DNA from: JAIOIW01 sp050304175
GTDB lineage: Bacteria > Pseudomonadota > Alphaproteobacteria > Rhizobiales > Rhizobiaceae
Direction: 5' to 3'
DNA: 13,885 nucleotides
Assembly: GCA_050304175.1 (NCBI GenBank)
Contig: JBNLDE010000162.1
Location: forward strand, 1-13,885
Below, piece by piece: positions 1 to 7,056 of the stretch. The position numbers were made by a program, and so were the translations under genes. The notes beneath the pieces were generated by a model, which was given only the letters and a program-made list of their open reading frames with translations, was not told the DNA's origin and ran no database searches. How positions within the stretch are numbered: the stretch's first letter is position 1; each line of letters opens with the position of its first letter.

Positions 1-173
1 ACGTGTTCGACCTGTTCGAGGGCGCGTCGATCGGCGAGGGCAGGAAGTCGGTCGCCATCGAGGTGACCATCCAGCCGACCGACCGCACGCTGACCGACGA
101 GGATTTCGAGAAGCTGTCGTCGGCAATTATCGCCAATGTCGCCAAGCAGACCGGCGGCGTGCTGAGGGGGTAG
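1..173 (+). CDS. pheT: Phenylalanyl-tRNA synthetase beta subunit, C-terminal end (partial)
   Basis: The open frame enters from the left edge (first full codon at base 3) and ends at TAG 171-173, leaving 56 residues. The segment FEGASIGEGRKSVAIEVTIQ, then PTDRTLTDEDFE and a C-terminal AKQTGGVLRG, is the end of the ferredoxin-fold anticodon-binding (FDX-ACB) domain that closes bacterial PheT. In the PheS2-PheT2 enzyme this domain contacts tRNA-Phe while the complex charges it with phenylalanine in the cytosol. The rest of the gene, and probably pheS, lies left of the window. The next gene starts 22 bp downstream on the same strand, so read-through is plausible. The call rests on recognition of the conserved tail; only the fragment is visible. 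Confidence 0.93.
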   Translation, partial: VFDLFEGASIGEGRKSVAIEVTIQPTDRTLTDEDFEKLSSAIIANVAKQTGGVLRG

Positions 174-195
174 GATTGAGCCATCGGGGCGAATC

Positions 196-813
196 ATGTC
201 GATTTGCCCCATGGATCACCTTCGCTATTCCGGACTTCCCGATGATCGCCAGCGCGTGGCGCTTGAGGCGATCCTGCGCGCCGATCCCGTCGTCTGGCCG
301 ATGGTCGAAAAGGCGCGCGACCTCGCGCTGCCCGACTGGATGATCGTGTCCGGCGCGCTCTACAACACCGTGTGGAACGCGCTGACGGATACGCCGCCGG
401 GGCACGGCATCAAGGATGTCGACCTGTTTTACCACGATCAGTCGGACCTCTCCTGGGAGGCCGAGGACGCGGTGCTGAAGCGGGCACAGGCGTATTTCTC
501 GCCGGCAGCCATCCCGGTCGAGATTCGCAACCAGGCGCGGGTCCATCTCTGGTACCCGCAGCGTTTCGGACGCTCCTGCCCGCCCTATGAGAGCAGCGCA
601 CATTCGCTGCGGTTTTTCGCGTCGAAGACCCACGCCGTCGGCGTCTCGCTCGATACCGGGGACCGGTTGACGATCCTTGCTCCGTTCGGCCTGGATGACA
701 TTTTCTCCTTCCGCGTGACGCCCAACCGCGCTCTGGACAACAGGACGACGCACGAGGAAAAAGGCGAACGCGCGCAGCGAAACTGGCCGCAGGTCACGCT
801 CGTTCCGTGGTAG
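196..813 (+). CDS. Nucleotidyltransferase family protein (DUF925-like)
   Basis: This 205-residue protein resembles the DUF925/NTP_transf_6 nucleotidyltransferase-fold family, whose substrates are unknown to me. The visible signature is GALYNTVWN at residues 53-61, followed by KDVDLFYHD at 73-81. There D74 and D76 form the DxD pair expected to bind metal in this fold. A second acidic strand, VEIRNQARVHLWYP (about 108-121), fits the third carboxylate position. Length is typical, with no signal peptide or membrane segment, so it is probably cytosolic. The start at 196 has a GGGG stretch 6 bp upstream; a second in-frame ATG at 211 is possible. It sits 22 bp after pheT and 36 bp before the oxidoreductase gene, suggesting shared transcription. 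The fold is well supported; the reaction is not predictable from sequence. Confidence 0.82.
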   Translation: MSICPMDHLRYSGLPDDRQRVALEAILRADPVVWPMVEKARDLALPDWMIVSGALYNTVWNALTDTPPGHGIKDVDLFYHDQSDLSWEAEDAVLKRAQAYFSPAAIPVEIRNQARVHLWYPQRFGRSCPPYESSAHSLRFFASKTHAVGVSLDTGDRLTILAPFGLDDIFSFRVTPNRALDNRTTHEEKGERAQRNWPQVTLVPW

Positions 814-849
814 GCTCGCGAAAACACTGTTTCTAAGAGGAAGCCGATC

Positions 850-1836
850 ATGTTCCGTTGGGGAGTCCTGTCCACCGCCAAAATCGCCCGCGAACACGTG
901 CTGCCGGCGCTGGTCGATGCCGAGAACGGCATCGTCACCGCGATCGCCAGCCGTGATATCGGCAGGGCGCGCGCGCTGGCCGACCGGTTCGGCGCGCCGC
1001 ACGCTTTCGGCTCCTACGAGGACCTGCTGGCTTCCGACATGGTCGACGGCGTCTACATCCCGCTGCCGACATCGCAGCATGTCGAGTGGTCGGTCAAGGC
1101 GGCCGAAGCCGGCAAGCACGTGCTGTGCGAAAAGCCGATCGCGCTGCGCGCCGAGGAGATCGGCGCGGTGATCGCCGCGCGCGACCATTACGGCGTGCTG
1201 ATCGCCGAAGCCTTCATGGTGTCCTACCACCCGCAATGGCACACGGTGAAAGCGTTGATCGAGGAAGGCGCCATCGGCAAGTTGCGCCATGTCCAGGGCG
1301 CGTTCTCCTACTACAACACGGACCCGTCCAACATGCGCAACCAGCTCGAGCTCGGCGGCGGCGCGCTGCCCGACATCGGCGTCTATCCGACCGTGTCGAC
1401 GCGCCTGTCCACCGGCCGCGAGCCGCTCAGGGTGCAGGCGACCATCGACCGCGATCCGGGTTTCGGCACCGACCGCTACGCGTCGATCAGGGCCGATTTC
1501 GGCGAGTTCGAACTGTCCTTCTACTGCTCGACCCAGATGGCCCTGCGCCAGTTGATGGTGTTCCACGGCGAGAAGGGCTTCATCGAGGTCCACGCGCCGT
1601 TCAATGCCGGCGACTACGACCATGCCTACATCACGCTGCACAACGCCACGCACTCCAGGGCAGAGACCTTCCGCTTCCCCGGCGTGCGTCAGTACAAGCT
1701 GGAAGCCGAGGCCTTCGCCCGCGCGGCCCGTGGCGGCGACGACAAAATATTCACGCTGGAGGAATCGGTCAGGAACCAGCTGGTGATCGACGCGATCTAC
1801 AAGGCCGGCGACACGGGCGGCTGGGTGGAAGTGTAA
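850..1836 (+). CDS. Gfo/Idh/MocA family NAD(P)-dependent oxidoreductase
   Basis: This 328-residue protein has the usual Gfo/Idh/MocA layout. The N-terminal Rossmann fold begins RWGVLSTAKIAR (residues 3-14), a variant of the glycine-rich loop common in the dihydrodiol dehydrogenase/xylose dehydrogenase-like branch. The CEKP motif at 93-96 carries catalytic-site lysine K95. The C-terminal alpha/beta domain contains GGGALPDIGVYP (169-180), with D175 and Y179 at the positions that hold the sugar or polyol in this family. It should oxidise or reduce a sugar-like substrate with a nicotinamide cofactor in the cytosol; the substrate cannot be read from the sequence. An AGAGGAAG ribosome binding site at 836-843 supports the start. 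It follows the nucleotidyltransferase gene by 36 bp and converges on the lysR-type gene. Confidence 0.93.
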   Translation: MFRWGVLSTAKIAREHVLPALVDAENGIVTAIASRDIGRARALADRFGAPHAFGSYEDLLASDMVDGVYIPLPTSQHVEWSVKAAEAGKHVLCEKPIALRAEEIGAVIAARDHYGVLIAEAFMVSYHPQWHTVKALIEEGAIGKLRHVQGAFSYYNTDPSNMRNQLELGGGALPDIGVYPTVSTRLSTGREPLRVQATIDRDPGFGTDRYASIRADFGEFELSFYCSTQMALRQLMVFHGEKGFIEVHAPFNAGDYDHAYITLHNATHSRAETFRFPGVRQYKLEAEAFARAARGGDDKIFTLEESVRNQLVIDAIYKAGDTGGWVEV

Positions 1837-1854
1837 GCCGCCGCCATAAACTGC

Positions 1855-1877
1855 AACAGAAGCGCCGGGCGGCTGTT
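1855..1877. terminator. Weak hairpin between convergent genes
   Basis: AACAG at 1855-1859 can pair with CTGTT at 1873-1877, with an inner CC/GG pair and a bulge. On the plus strand a short T run follows. It lies in the 71-bp gap between the convergent oxidoreductase and LysR genes, where a terminator is expected, but the stem is interrupted and only marginally stable. Confidence 0.3.
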
Positions 1878-1907
1878 TGTGCTGCTACGGCCGGACATCA
1901 GAATTGC

Positions 1908-2816
1908 TCAGGCGGCGCGGTGCTTGGACCGGCTGATCGCATCCCGCCGGCGCTCGGCAAAGATCCAGTCCCGGAATGCCCTGATCCTTGGATCGTTCGC
2001 GCGCGCCTCGGGATAGGCAACCGAGTAGATCACGATCGGCATCGTCACCGCGTCGAACAGGCGTTCGAGCCGGCCGGACTCCACGGTGTCGCGCACCATA
2101 GCATGATACGCCAGCGCCACGCCCTGACCCTGCTCGGCCGCGGTCGTCGCCAGTTCGCAATTGGGGAAGGTCGGACCGCTCGGGATCTCGGGGGACCGTA
2201 TCCCGGCTGCCTCGAACCACTCCACCCAGGCATCGGCTGTTTCGTCGCGTATCAGCCTCAACCCGAGCAGTTCGCGCGGATTTCGGACATCATGCTTCCT
2301 GCGCAGCTCCGGACTGATGACCGGATAGCGGTCCGATTTCATCAACACCTCGGTGCGCACGCCCGGCGCCTGATCGTCGGCCCACTGGATCACGAGATCG
2401 CTTTCATTTGTCGCGAAGTCCGTAGAGGGCGCGCCCGTTGAAACTTTCAACCGAACCTGGTCCGCGAAACTCAGTCGGCCCAGGCGCGGAACCAGCCAGC
2501 GTGCCGCGAAGCCCGGCGTGCAGGTAATCCGGAACGGCCGTTCGTCAGCCGCCTGCGCGGCCCGTGCCGATGCATCGAACGCGTCGAGCAGGCCGGTCAG
2601 TTTTCCCGCGTAATTGCGCCCGGTGAGGGTCAGTTCCATGCGATTGCCTTCGCGCTCGAAAAGCGCGGTGTTCAGATAGTCCTCCAGGGCCCGGATCTGG
2701 TGACTTACCGCGGATGGCGACAGGCAAAGCTCGTCCGCCGCGCTCTTGAAGCTGCCGCATCGGGCGGCCGCCTCGAATGCGCGAACTGCTGCAAAAGGTG
2801 GAAGTTTGCGTCCCAT
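1908..2816 (-). CDS. LysR-family transcriptional regulator, GcvA-like
   Basis: The 302-residue product opens MGRKLPPFAAVRAFEAAAR, the characteristic start of GcvA-like LysR regulators. It then shows the winged helix-turn-helix, SFKSAADELCLSPSAVSHQI (about residues 22-41), and RALEDYLNTALFERE. The remainder is the two-lobed effector-binding domain, with NESDLVIQWAD and a late EQGQGVALAYHAM segment as usual in this branch. The ATG at 2816 fits the family N-terminus better than an in-frame TTG at 2837, which would add seven residues; neither has a strong ribosome binding site. The gene is divergent from the exported HExxH protein gene and convergent with the oxidoreductase gene, so either could be a target. 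LysR proteins usually act on a divergent neighbour and on their own promoter. The effector is unknown. Confidence 0.92.
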   Translation of the reverse strand: MGRKLPPFAAVRAFEAAARCGSFKSAADELCLSPSAVSHQIRALEDYLNTALFEREGNRMELTLTGRNYAGKLTGLLDAFDASARAAQAADERPFRITCTPGFAARWLVPRLGRLSFADQVRLKVSTGAPSTDFATNESDLVIQWADDQAPGVRTEVLMKSDRYPVISPELRRKHDVRNPRELLGLRLIRDETADAWVEWFEAAGIRSPEIPSGPTFPNCELATTAAEQGQGVALAYHAMVRDTVESGRLERLFDAVTMPIVIYSVAYPEARANDPRIRAFRDWIFAERRRDAISRSKHRAA

Positions 2817-2832
2817 TGGCCGGTGAAATCCA

Positions 2833-2848
2833 TTCAATCGCGGTTGAA
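2833..2848. promoter_or_regulatory. Candidate operator: near-perfect 16-bp palindrome
   Basis: TTCAATCGCGGTTGAA matches its own reverse complement at seven of eight base pairs (arms TTCAA/TTGAA, centre CGCG). It lies 17 bp upstream of the preferred lysR-type start and 75 bp upstream of the divergent gene. LysR sites are usually T-N11-A dyads, and this even-length palindrome does not fit that spacing exactly, so the binding protein is inferred only from position. Confidence 0.4.
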
Positions 2849-2914
2849 AATTGGTCTTTTGCGCCCCCGTTTCCGTGAACCTAGCATCATCGCGTCAGTT
2901 CACAGTGTGCGGAG

Positions 2915-2923
2915 ATTATAGCA
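2915..2923 (-). promoter_or_regulatory. Candidate extended -10 element for the lysR-type gene
   Basis: Read on the minus strand this is TGCTATAAT, a full TG-N-TATAAT extended -10 element. It would start transcription near 2908 and give a leader of about 92 bases. No good -35 hexamer is visible upstream. The element overlaps the ribosome binding site and first base of the divergent gene, so coincidence is possible. Confidence 0.35.
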
Positions 2924-3465
2924 TGACTTTCCGGTTTCGGGTTGGCCTGCGGCTCGCGAGCGCGCTCCTGGTTTTTCCGTTCCTGGCCGCCGCTTCGGCG
3001 CAGGCGCCGAAAGCCGATCCACTGATCTGGCAGGACGCAGAAATTGCGCCCGGTCTCGTTCTCGATCTGGAAGCCTGGCTGGACGTGCACTCCGCCTACT
3101 CGCGGCATCCGGACGCGCCGCGCATCCGATGGATCGACGCGAAGTCGGCAAAGGCGATGTCGGGTTCGAGTTCGTCCTTACGTTCCGGCACGCCAAGAGG
3201 GCTGTATGACGCCAACACCCGGACAATCTGGCTGGTTCGCCCCTGGAGCCCTCGCAATCCGCACGACGTCAGCGTGCTGCTCCACGAACTCGTCCATCAC
3301 CGGCAAGCTTCGGCTGGCCATTGGTATTGCGCGGAAGCCCAGGAACTCCCCGCCTACAAGCTGCAGAAGAAGTGGTTGGCCGCCCGGGCGCTGGAGATAA
3401 ATGTCAACTGGATCGCTGTCGTCCTGGACTCGGCATGTTCGCCGCGGGACATCCATCCTGACTGA
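2923..3465 (+). CDS. Exported HExxH-containing hypothetical protein (metalloprotease-like, possibly DUF6647)
   Basis: The preferred start at 2923 gives 180 residues and has GGAG at 2911-2914, 8 bp upstream. The open frame extends further left but that part does not look coding. Residues 1-26 form a signal peptide: arginines near the start, a hydrophobic stretch ASALLVFPFLAAA, and a likely cut at ASA/Q. The mature protein carries HELVH at 121-125, a zinc-metalloprotease signature. Nearby acidic residues in AEAQELPAY (137-145) could be the third zinc ligand, and C136 and C172 could form a disulfide. I associate this pattern with DUF6647 from memory, not a search. It is divergent from the LysR gene. 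Codons such as TTA, AGA and ATA appear here but are avoided in dnaK. Peptidase activity is plausible but unproven. Confidence 0.72.
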   Translation: MTFRFRVGLRLASALLVFPFLAAASAQAPKADPLIWQDAEIAPGLVLDLEAWLDVHSAYSRHPDAPRIRWIDAKSAKAMSGSSSSLRSGTPRGLYDANTRTIWLVRPWSPRNPHDVSVLLHELVHHRQASAGHWYCAEAQELPAYKLQKKWLAARALEINVNWIAVVLDSACSPRDIHPD

Positions 3466-3509
3466 ACGGCCGGTTTGGCGGCGACGCCGGATGCCGGGGT
3501 TGGGCATGT

Positions 3510-3537
3510 TGCCGCCGCAGACGGATTTCCGGCGGCA
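3510..3537. terminator. Inverted repeat between convergent genes
   Basis: TGCCGCCG at 3510-3517 is the exact reverse complement of CGGCGGCA at 3530-3537, with a 12-base loop. It sits in the 123-bp gap between the convergent exported-protein and M48 protease genes. A bidirectional termination role is likely from position, but there is no T run on either side. Confidence 0.4.
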
Positions 3538-3588
3538 CGGTCCGGCCGGATCCCTGTCCGGGCCGCCCGATCCGCACCGGTCTCGACC

Positions 3589-4617
3589 TCACCACCACAC
3601 GCCGCCGCGCCGGACGCGGATACGCGGGCGGTCGTGCGCCGGGTCGAAATCGTAGGGCCCGTCATCGTCTTCATCGCCGGACAGCCCGTCATGGATCGCG
3701 ACGATCGGCACGGCCGGGTGGCGCCGCCGCACCGGCGCCGCCGGCGCGCCGCCTTCGCTTTTCAGCGCCATCAGCCGTTCGATGCGTTCGGCGGTTTTCG
3801 GGTGCGAGCGCAGCACCGACGGGTCGGGCAGCCGCGCGCCCGGCAGCGCCATCGATTCCCACAGCCGCCCTTGCACCCGCTCCAGCTTGGCCAGCGCCAG
3901 CGCCAGCCCGTCGGGATCGCCGGTCAGCATTGCGGCGTTCAGGTCGGCGTCGAATTCGCGGGTGCGCGACAAGGCGAGCTGCAGCAGCGAGCCGAGCGTC
4001 GGCGCCGCCATCAGCAGCAGCACGGCAAACCAGGGGATTCCCGGACCGTAGCCGCCGGCGATACCGGCAATGTTGATGAACAGCGAGAAGAAGCCGGTCA
4101 GCGACATCACCGACGTGTAGCGGGTCACGATGTCGGCCAGCGCCATCACCTTCAGGTCTTCATTGGCGATGTGGCTCATCTCGTGGGCGAGCACGCCGGC
4201 GAGCTCCCGCGTCGTCATGTTGCGCGCCAGCGCGTCGGTGACCGCGATCGCCGAATCCTCGCGCCGCCCGACGGCGAACGCGTTCATCATTTGCGACGGC
4301 ACGATATAAAGCTGCGGCGCCGCTTCCAGGCCGGCCCGCCGCGCCAGTTCGGCGATGATCCGGTTGCCGGTGGGAAACACCGTCGGCCCGGCCGGCTGCG
4401 CCTTGTACATGGCGAGCACGAGCTTGGGGCTCACCCGTTGCAGCCCGGCCATCGCGATTGCCCCGAACAGCAGCGCAAACAGCACGCCCGGCACGCCCGC
4501 GAAGATGAATGCCGTCAGCGCCAGCAGGCCGAGGCTGCCGGCGATCAGCAATACGGTCTGCAGCCGGTTGAGCGCGCGGTGGCGGCGCTGCTCGACAAGG
4601 TTGAGTGTTTCGTTCAT
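3589..4617 (-). CDS. HtpX-like M48 family membrane zinc metalloprotease
   Basis: The 342-residue protein begins with a basic cytosolic stretch. It has two hydrophobic segments (about 21-41 and 43-60), the catalytic domain, and a second hydrophobic pair (about 163-188 and 195-217). HEMSH at 145-149 supplies two zinc-binding histidines and the catalytic glutamate; E221 in REFDAD is the expected third ligand. NAFAVGR and the serine-rich region before HEMSH match HtpX. Such proteases degrade misfolded membrane proteins from the cytoplasmic face. The N-terminus differs from classical HtpX, so this may be a paralogue. The tail (about 311-342) is acidic, then basic, ending GGVWW. No strong ribosome binding site is visible before ATG 4617. 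It lies 72 bp downstream of the TPR-sulfotransferase gene on the same strand, so co-transcription is likely. Confidence 0.9.
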   Translation of the reverse strand: MNETLNLVEQRRHRALNRLQTVLLIAGSLGLLALTAFIFAGVPGVLFALLFGAIAMAGLQRVSPKLVLAMYKAQPAGPTVFPTGNRIIAELARRAGLEAAPQLYIVPSQMMNAFAVGRREDSAIAVTDALARNMTTRELAGVLAHEMSHIANEDLKVMALADIVTRYTSVMSLTGFFSLFINIAGIAGGYGPGIPWFAVLLLMAAPTLGSLLQLALSRTREFDADLNAAMLTGDPDGLALALAKLERVQGRLWESMALPGARLPDPSVLRSHPKTAERIERLMALKSEGGAPAAPVRRRHPAVPIVAIHDGLSGDEDDDGPYDFDPAHDRPRIRVRRGGVWW

Positions 4618-4689
4618 GTGCCGAATATGGGGTGGCGGATCGGATTTGGCGAGATCGCCCGTCGCGGCCCGGTCGCGTGAAGGGCTGTC

Positions 4690-6762
4690 TCAGTAGCCGG
4701 CCTTTTCGGCCCAGGGCTGCAGCAGCGGTAGCACCGGCGCCAGCTCCGCCCGGTAGTTTTCCCACCGCCCCGCCGCGCGCTTGTACAGTTTCTCGGTGAC
4801 CTGGTTGTAGCTCGGCGTGTTGATCCGGCCGCGCGTCAGCGCCGTCTTGCGGTAGTCGCGCAGGCCGTCGTCCCAGTCGAGTCCCATGAAGGCGAGCAGC
4901 GGCGATACCGTCGCTTCCATGTCGCGCACCAAATCCTCGTAGGCCAGCGTGTGCACGTCGAGCTGCAGCGCATCGCGACAGGCGGTCCAGAGCTGCATGA
5001 CCCGGTCATAGAGCGTTGCGCTGGCCTCGAGGTCCAGGAAGGTCGCCATCGCGTTGTTGAGCTTGAAGTTCTGCATGTAGCAGGACAGCACGCAGTCGCA
5101 CGGGTGCCGGCCGGCGAAGATGAACTTCGCGTCCGGGAAGACGCGGTTGATCAGCCCGGCGCGCACGATGTTGAGCGGCAGCTTGTCGATCACCAAGCCG
5201 GTTCCGGCCGTGTCGCCGGTATGGAGGCCAAGCTCGTCGAAATAGGCTGTCCTCAGCGCCGCGATCTCGTCTTCGCCGAGCGCGGCCAGCCGGGCGCGGT
5301 CCGGCGCGCCGTCGAGCAGCATCTGCATGCGCGCCGCCATCGGCATTTCCTCGACCACGGTAACCTGAGGGTGGCTGCGCAGGATCGTGTCGAGCAGCGT
5401 CGTGCCCGAGCGCGGAAAGCCCACCAGGAAGACCGGCGGCTCCTGCCCGGGCGGCGGGGCGTCGGTCCAGGGTCTGGCCGTGACGCCCGCAAACGAGGCG
5501 GTCAGGTCCTCGATCTCGCGCCGGTAGGCGGCCGGGTCGCACTGGCGCGCCGCCGGCGTCGCCTTGATGTGGTCGTTGGCGCGCGTGAAGCAGTCGAACG
5601 CCGCCGCGAAATCGCCCAGCTTGTCACAGGTCTTGCCGAGCAGGGTCAGCCGCCCCTCGGCCAGCGCCGGCGGCAGGCCGTCGTCCGGGATCGACTGAAG
5701 GAGTCCGCGCGCCGCCTCGTGGTCCTTGTCGCGCGCCGCAAGCTGGGCGAGGCGATAGGCGATCAGCGGTTCGCCGCCGCCGCACCGGTCGCGCGCCCGG
5801 GTGGCCGCCGCGCGGAACGCGTCGACCCGGTTCAACTGGTCGAGGATCTCGCACAAATTGGAATGGGCGGTCACATTGTCCGGCTGCAGCGCCAGCGCCT
5901 GCTCCAGTGCGTCGATCGCGCCGTCCCAGTCTTCCGCCGCCTCCAGCGCCACCGCCAGGTTGATCTGGGCATGCGGGTCGCGCGGGTTGAGCTCGATCGC
6001 GCGCCGGCAGCACCGCGCTCCCTCGTCCGGCCGGCCCAGCCGCGCCAGAGCCAGGCCGAGATTTGAATGGGCGTCGGCAAAGCCGGGATCGGCCGCGATT
6101 GCCATCTCGAGGCTCGCCGCCGCCTGTTGCAGTTCGCCGAGCTTCATCTGCGTGACGCCGAGATTCCGGTGCGCCTGGGCGAACCTCGGATTAAGCCGTA
6201 GCGCCTCCGCGAACGCCGCCGCTGCCGCGCCGTGTTGGCCGAGCAGGTCGTGTGCGTTGCCCAGATTGTTATGGGCGTTGGCCAGGTCGGGCTGCAGAGC
6301 GACCGCCTTCCTCAGATGCGTGATCGCCTCCTCGGGCCGGCGCAGCGCATTGAGCGCATCGCCGAGATTGCTGTGCAGGTCGGCCGCGTTCGGGGTCAGC
6401 GCTAGCGCTTTGCGAAAGCGCGCGGCAGCCTGCTCCGGCTGGCCGAGCGCCGCGTGGCTGGCGCCGGCAATGTTGTGCAGGAAGGCGACATCGGGGTGTT
6501 GTGCCGCCAGGTTCTCGGCATGCGCGAGCGCCTCGCCGAATCGGCCTTGCTGGTAGATTGCGAGCAACTGGTTGGCGACGTCCTGCGTCAGGGCCGTGCG
6601 TGGCCCCGTGGGCCGTTGCGTGCCGAGGCCCTGCAGCCCTTCCATCGCCCGCCGGTTGTCGGGAAACCGGTCGAGAACCGCGCGAAACAGCGCGGCCGCC
6701 TCGCCGGTCGCGCCCTTTTTGGCCAGCGCGTTGGCCTTGCGCAATGTCTGGTCGACCGACAT
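4690..6762 (-). CDS. Tetratricopeptide repeat-containing sulfotransferase
   Basis: The product is 690 residues. From about residue 45 to 400 it is a run of TPR units, roughly eight to ten; repeats such as LHSNLGDALNALRRPEEAI and AHNNLGNAHDLLGQHGAA are typical. The C-terminal part is a sulfotransferase domain: FLVGFPRSGTTLLDTIL around 445-461 is the 5'-phosphosulfate-binding loop for PAPS, and GRHPCD near 551-556 is the 3'-phosphate-binding region. The expected reaction is transfer of sulfate from PAPS to an acceptor, with the TPR array selecting a protein partner; the acceptor is unknown. No signal peptide or membrane segment is visible. GGGAGG lies 6 bp upstream of ATG 6762, a strong ribosome binding site. 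The gene is divergent from dnaK and precedes the HtpX-like gene. Confidence 0.92.
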   Translation of the reverse strand: MSVDQTLRKANALAKKGATGEAAALFRAVLDRFPDNRRAMEGLQGLGTQRPTGPRTALTQDVANQLLAIYQQGRFGEALAHAENLAAQHPDVAFLHNIAGASHAALGQPEQAAARFRKALALTPNAADLHSNLGDALNALRRPEEAITHLRKAVALQPDLANAHNNLGNAHDLLGQHGAAAAAFAEALRLNPRFAQAHRNLGVTQMKLGELQQAAASLEMAIAADPGFADAHSNLGLALARLGRPDEGARCCRRAIELNPRDPHAQINLAVALEAAEDWDGAIDALEQALALQPDNVTAHSNLCEILDQLNRVDAFRAAATRARDRCGGGEPLIAYRLAQLAARDKDHEAARGLLQSIPDDGLPPALAEGRLTLLGKTCDKLGDFAAAFDCFTRANDHIKATPAARQCDPAAYRREIEDLTASFAGVTARPWTDAPPPGQEPPVFLVGFPRSGTTLLDTILRSHPQVTVVEEMPMAARMQMLLDGAPDRARLAALGEDEIAALRTAYFDELGLHTGDTAGTGLVIDKLPLNIVRAGLINRVFPDAKFIFAGRHPCDCVLSCYMQNFKLNNAMATFLDLEASATLYDRVMQLWTACRDALQLDVHTLAYEDLVRDMEATVSPLLAFMGLDWDDGLRDYRKTALTRGRINTPSYNQVTEKLYKRAAGRWENYRAELAPVLPLLQPWAEKAGY

Positions 6763-6985
6763 CGTCAGCCTCCCGGCGCGGTGTGCGCCCTTTCAGGCAG
6801 GCGCGGCGCCCGGTCTGCGGGAAACGGATTATCGGCGGTCATCGGCGCGGTCGGGTTCACCCTGTTTTGAGGTCGCGCCATAATGACCGGGCGTCCTTGT
6901 CTGAACCTGACGACACCGGCAGCCGCCGCGCAGGCGCGTCGATGGATTTTTCCGGGAAACGGTCGTGTTTCGCGCGCCCGACAGC

Positions 6986-7014
6986 CTTGCGCTGCAAAAC
7001 ACCTGTTCTTATAT
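6986..7014 (+). promoter_or_regulatory. RpoH (sigma-32)-type promoter for dnaK
   Basis: CTTG at 6986-6989 and CTTATAT at 7008-7014, 18 bp apart, fit the alphaproteobacterial heat-shock consensus CTTG-N(17-18)-CYTATNT closely. Transcription would start near 7020, leaving a leader of about 115 bases before dnaK. DnaK is a standard member of the RpoH regulon, so position and sequence agree. Confidence 0.82.
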
Positions 7015-7056
7015 ACGCCGCAACACCGCGTGCCGGCCAAAAAACCGGTCGCCGCG

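Noticed and set aside
127..1653. Long minus-strand open frame (508 codons) across the nucleotidyltransferase and oxidoreductase genes
   Set aside because: It lies opposite two genes with clear family motifs, has no recognisable domain, and is rich in Arg, Ala, Gly and Val as expected from the reverse strand of GC-rich coding DNA.
1086..2441. Plus-strand open frame (451 codons) overlapping the oxidoreductase and LysR genes
   Set aside because: Arg-rich low-information translation in a shifted frame of one real gene and antisense to another; no ribosome binding site.
2851..2922. Upstream extension of the exported-protein gene by 24 codons
   Set aside because: It would place the signal peptide internally; the ATG at 2923 has a good ribosome binding site and gives a normal signal peptide.
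3475..4680. Plus-strand open frame (401 codons) opposite the M48 protease gene
   Set aside because: Antisense to a gene with intact HEMSH and membrane segments; its own translation is Arg/Gln/His-rich without domains.
4951..6066. Plus-strand open frame (371 codons) opposite the TPR-sulfotransferase gene
   Set aside because: Shadow of the repeated TPR coding sequence; no motif and no ribosome binding site.
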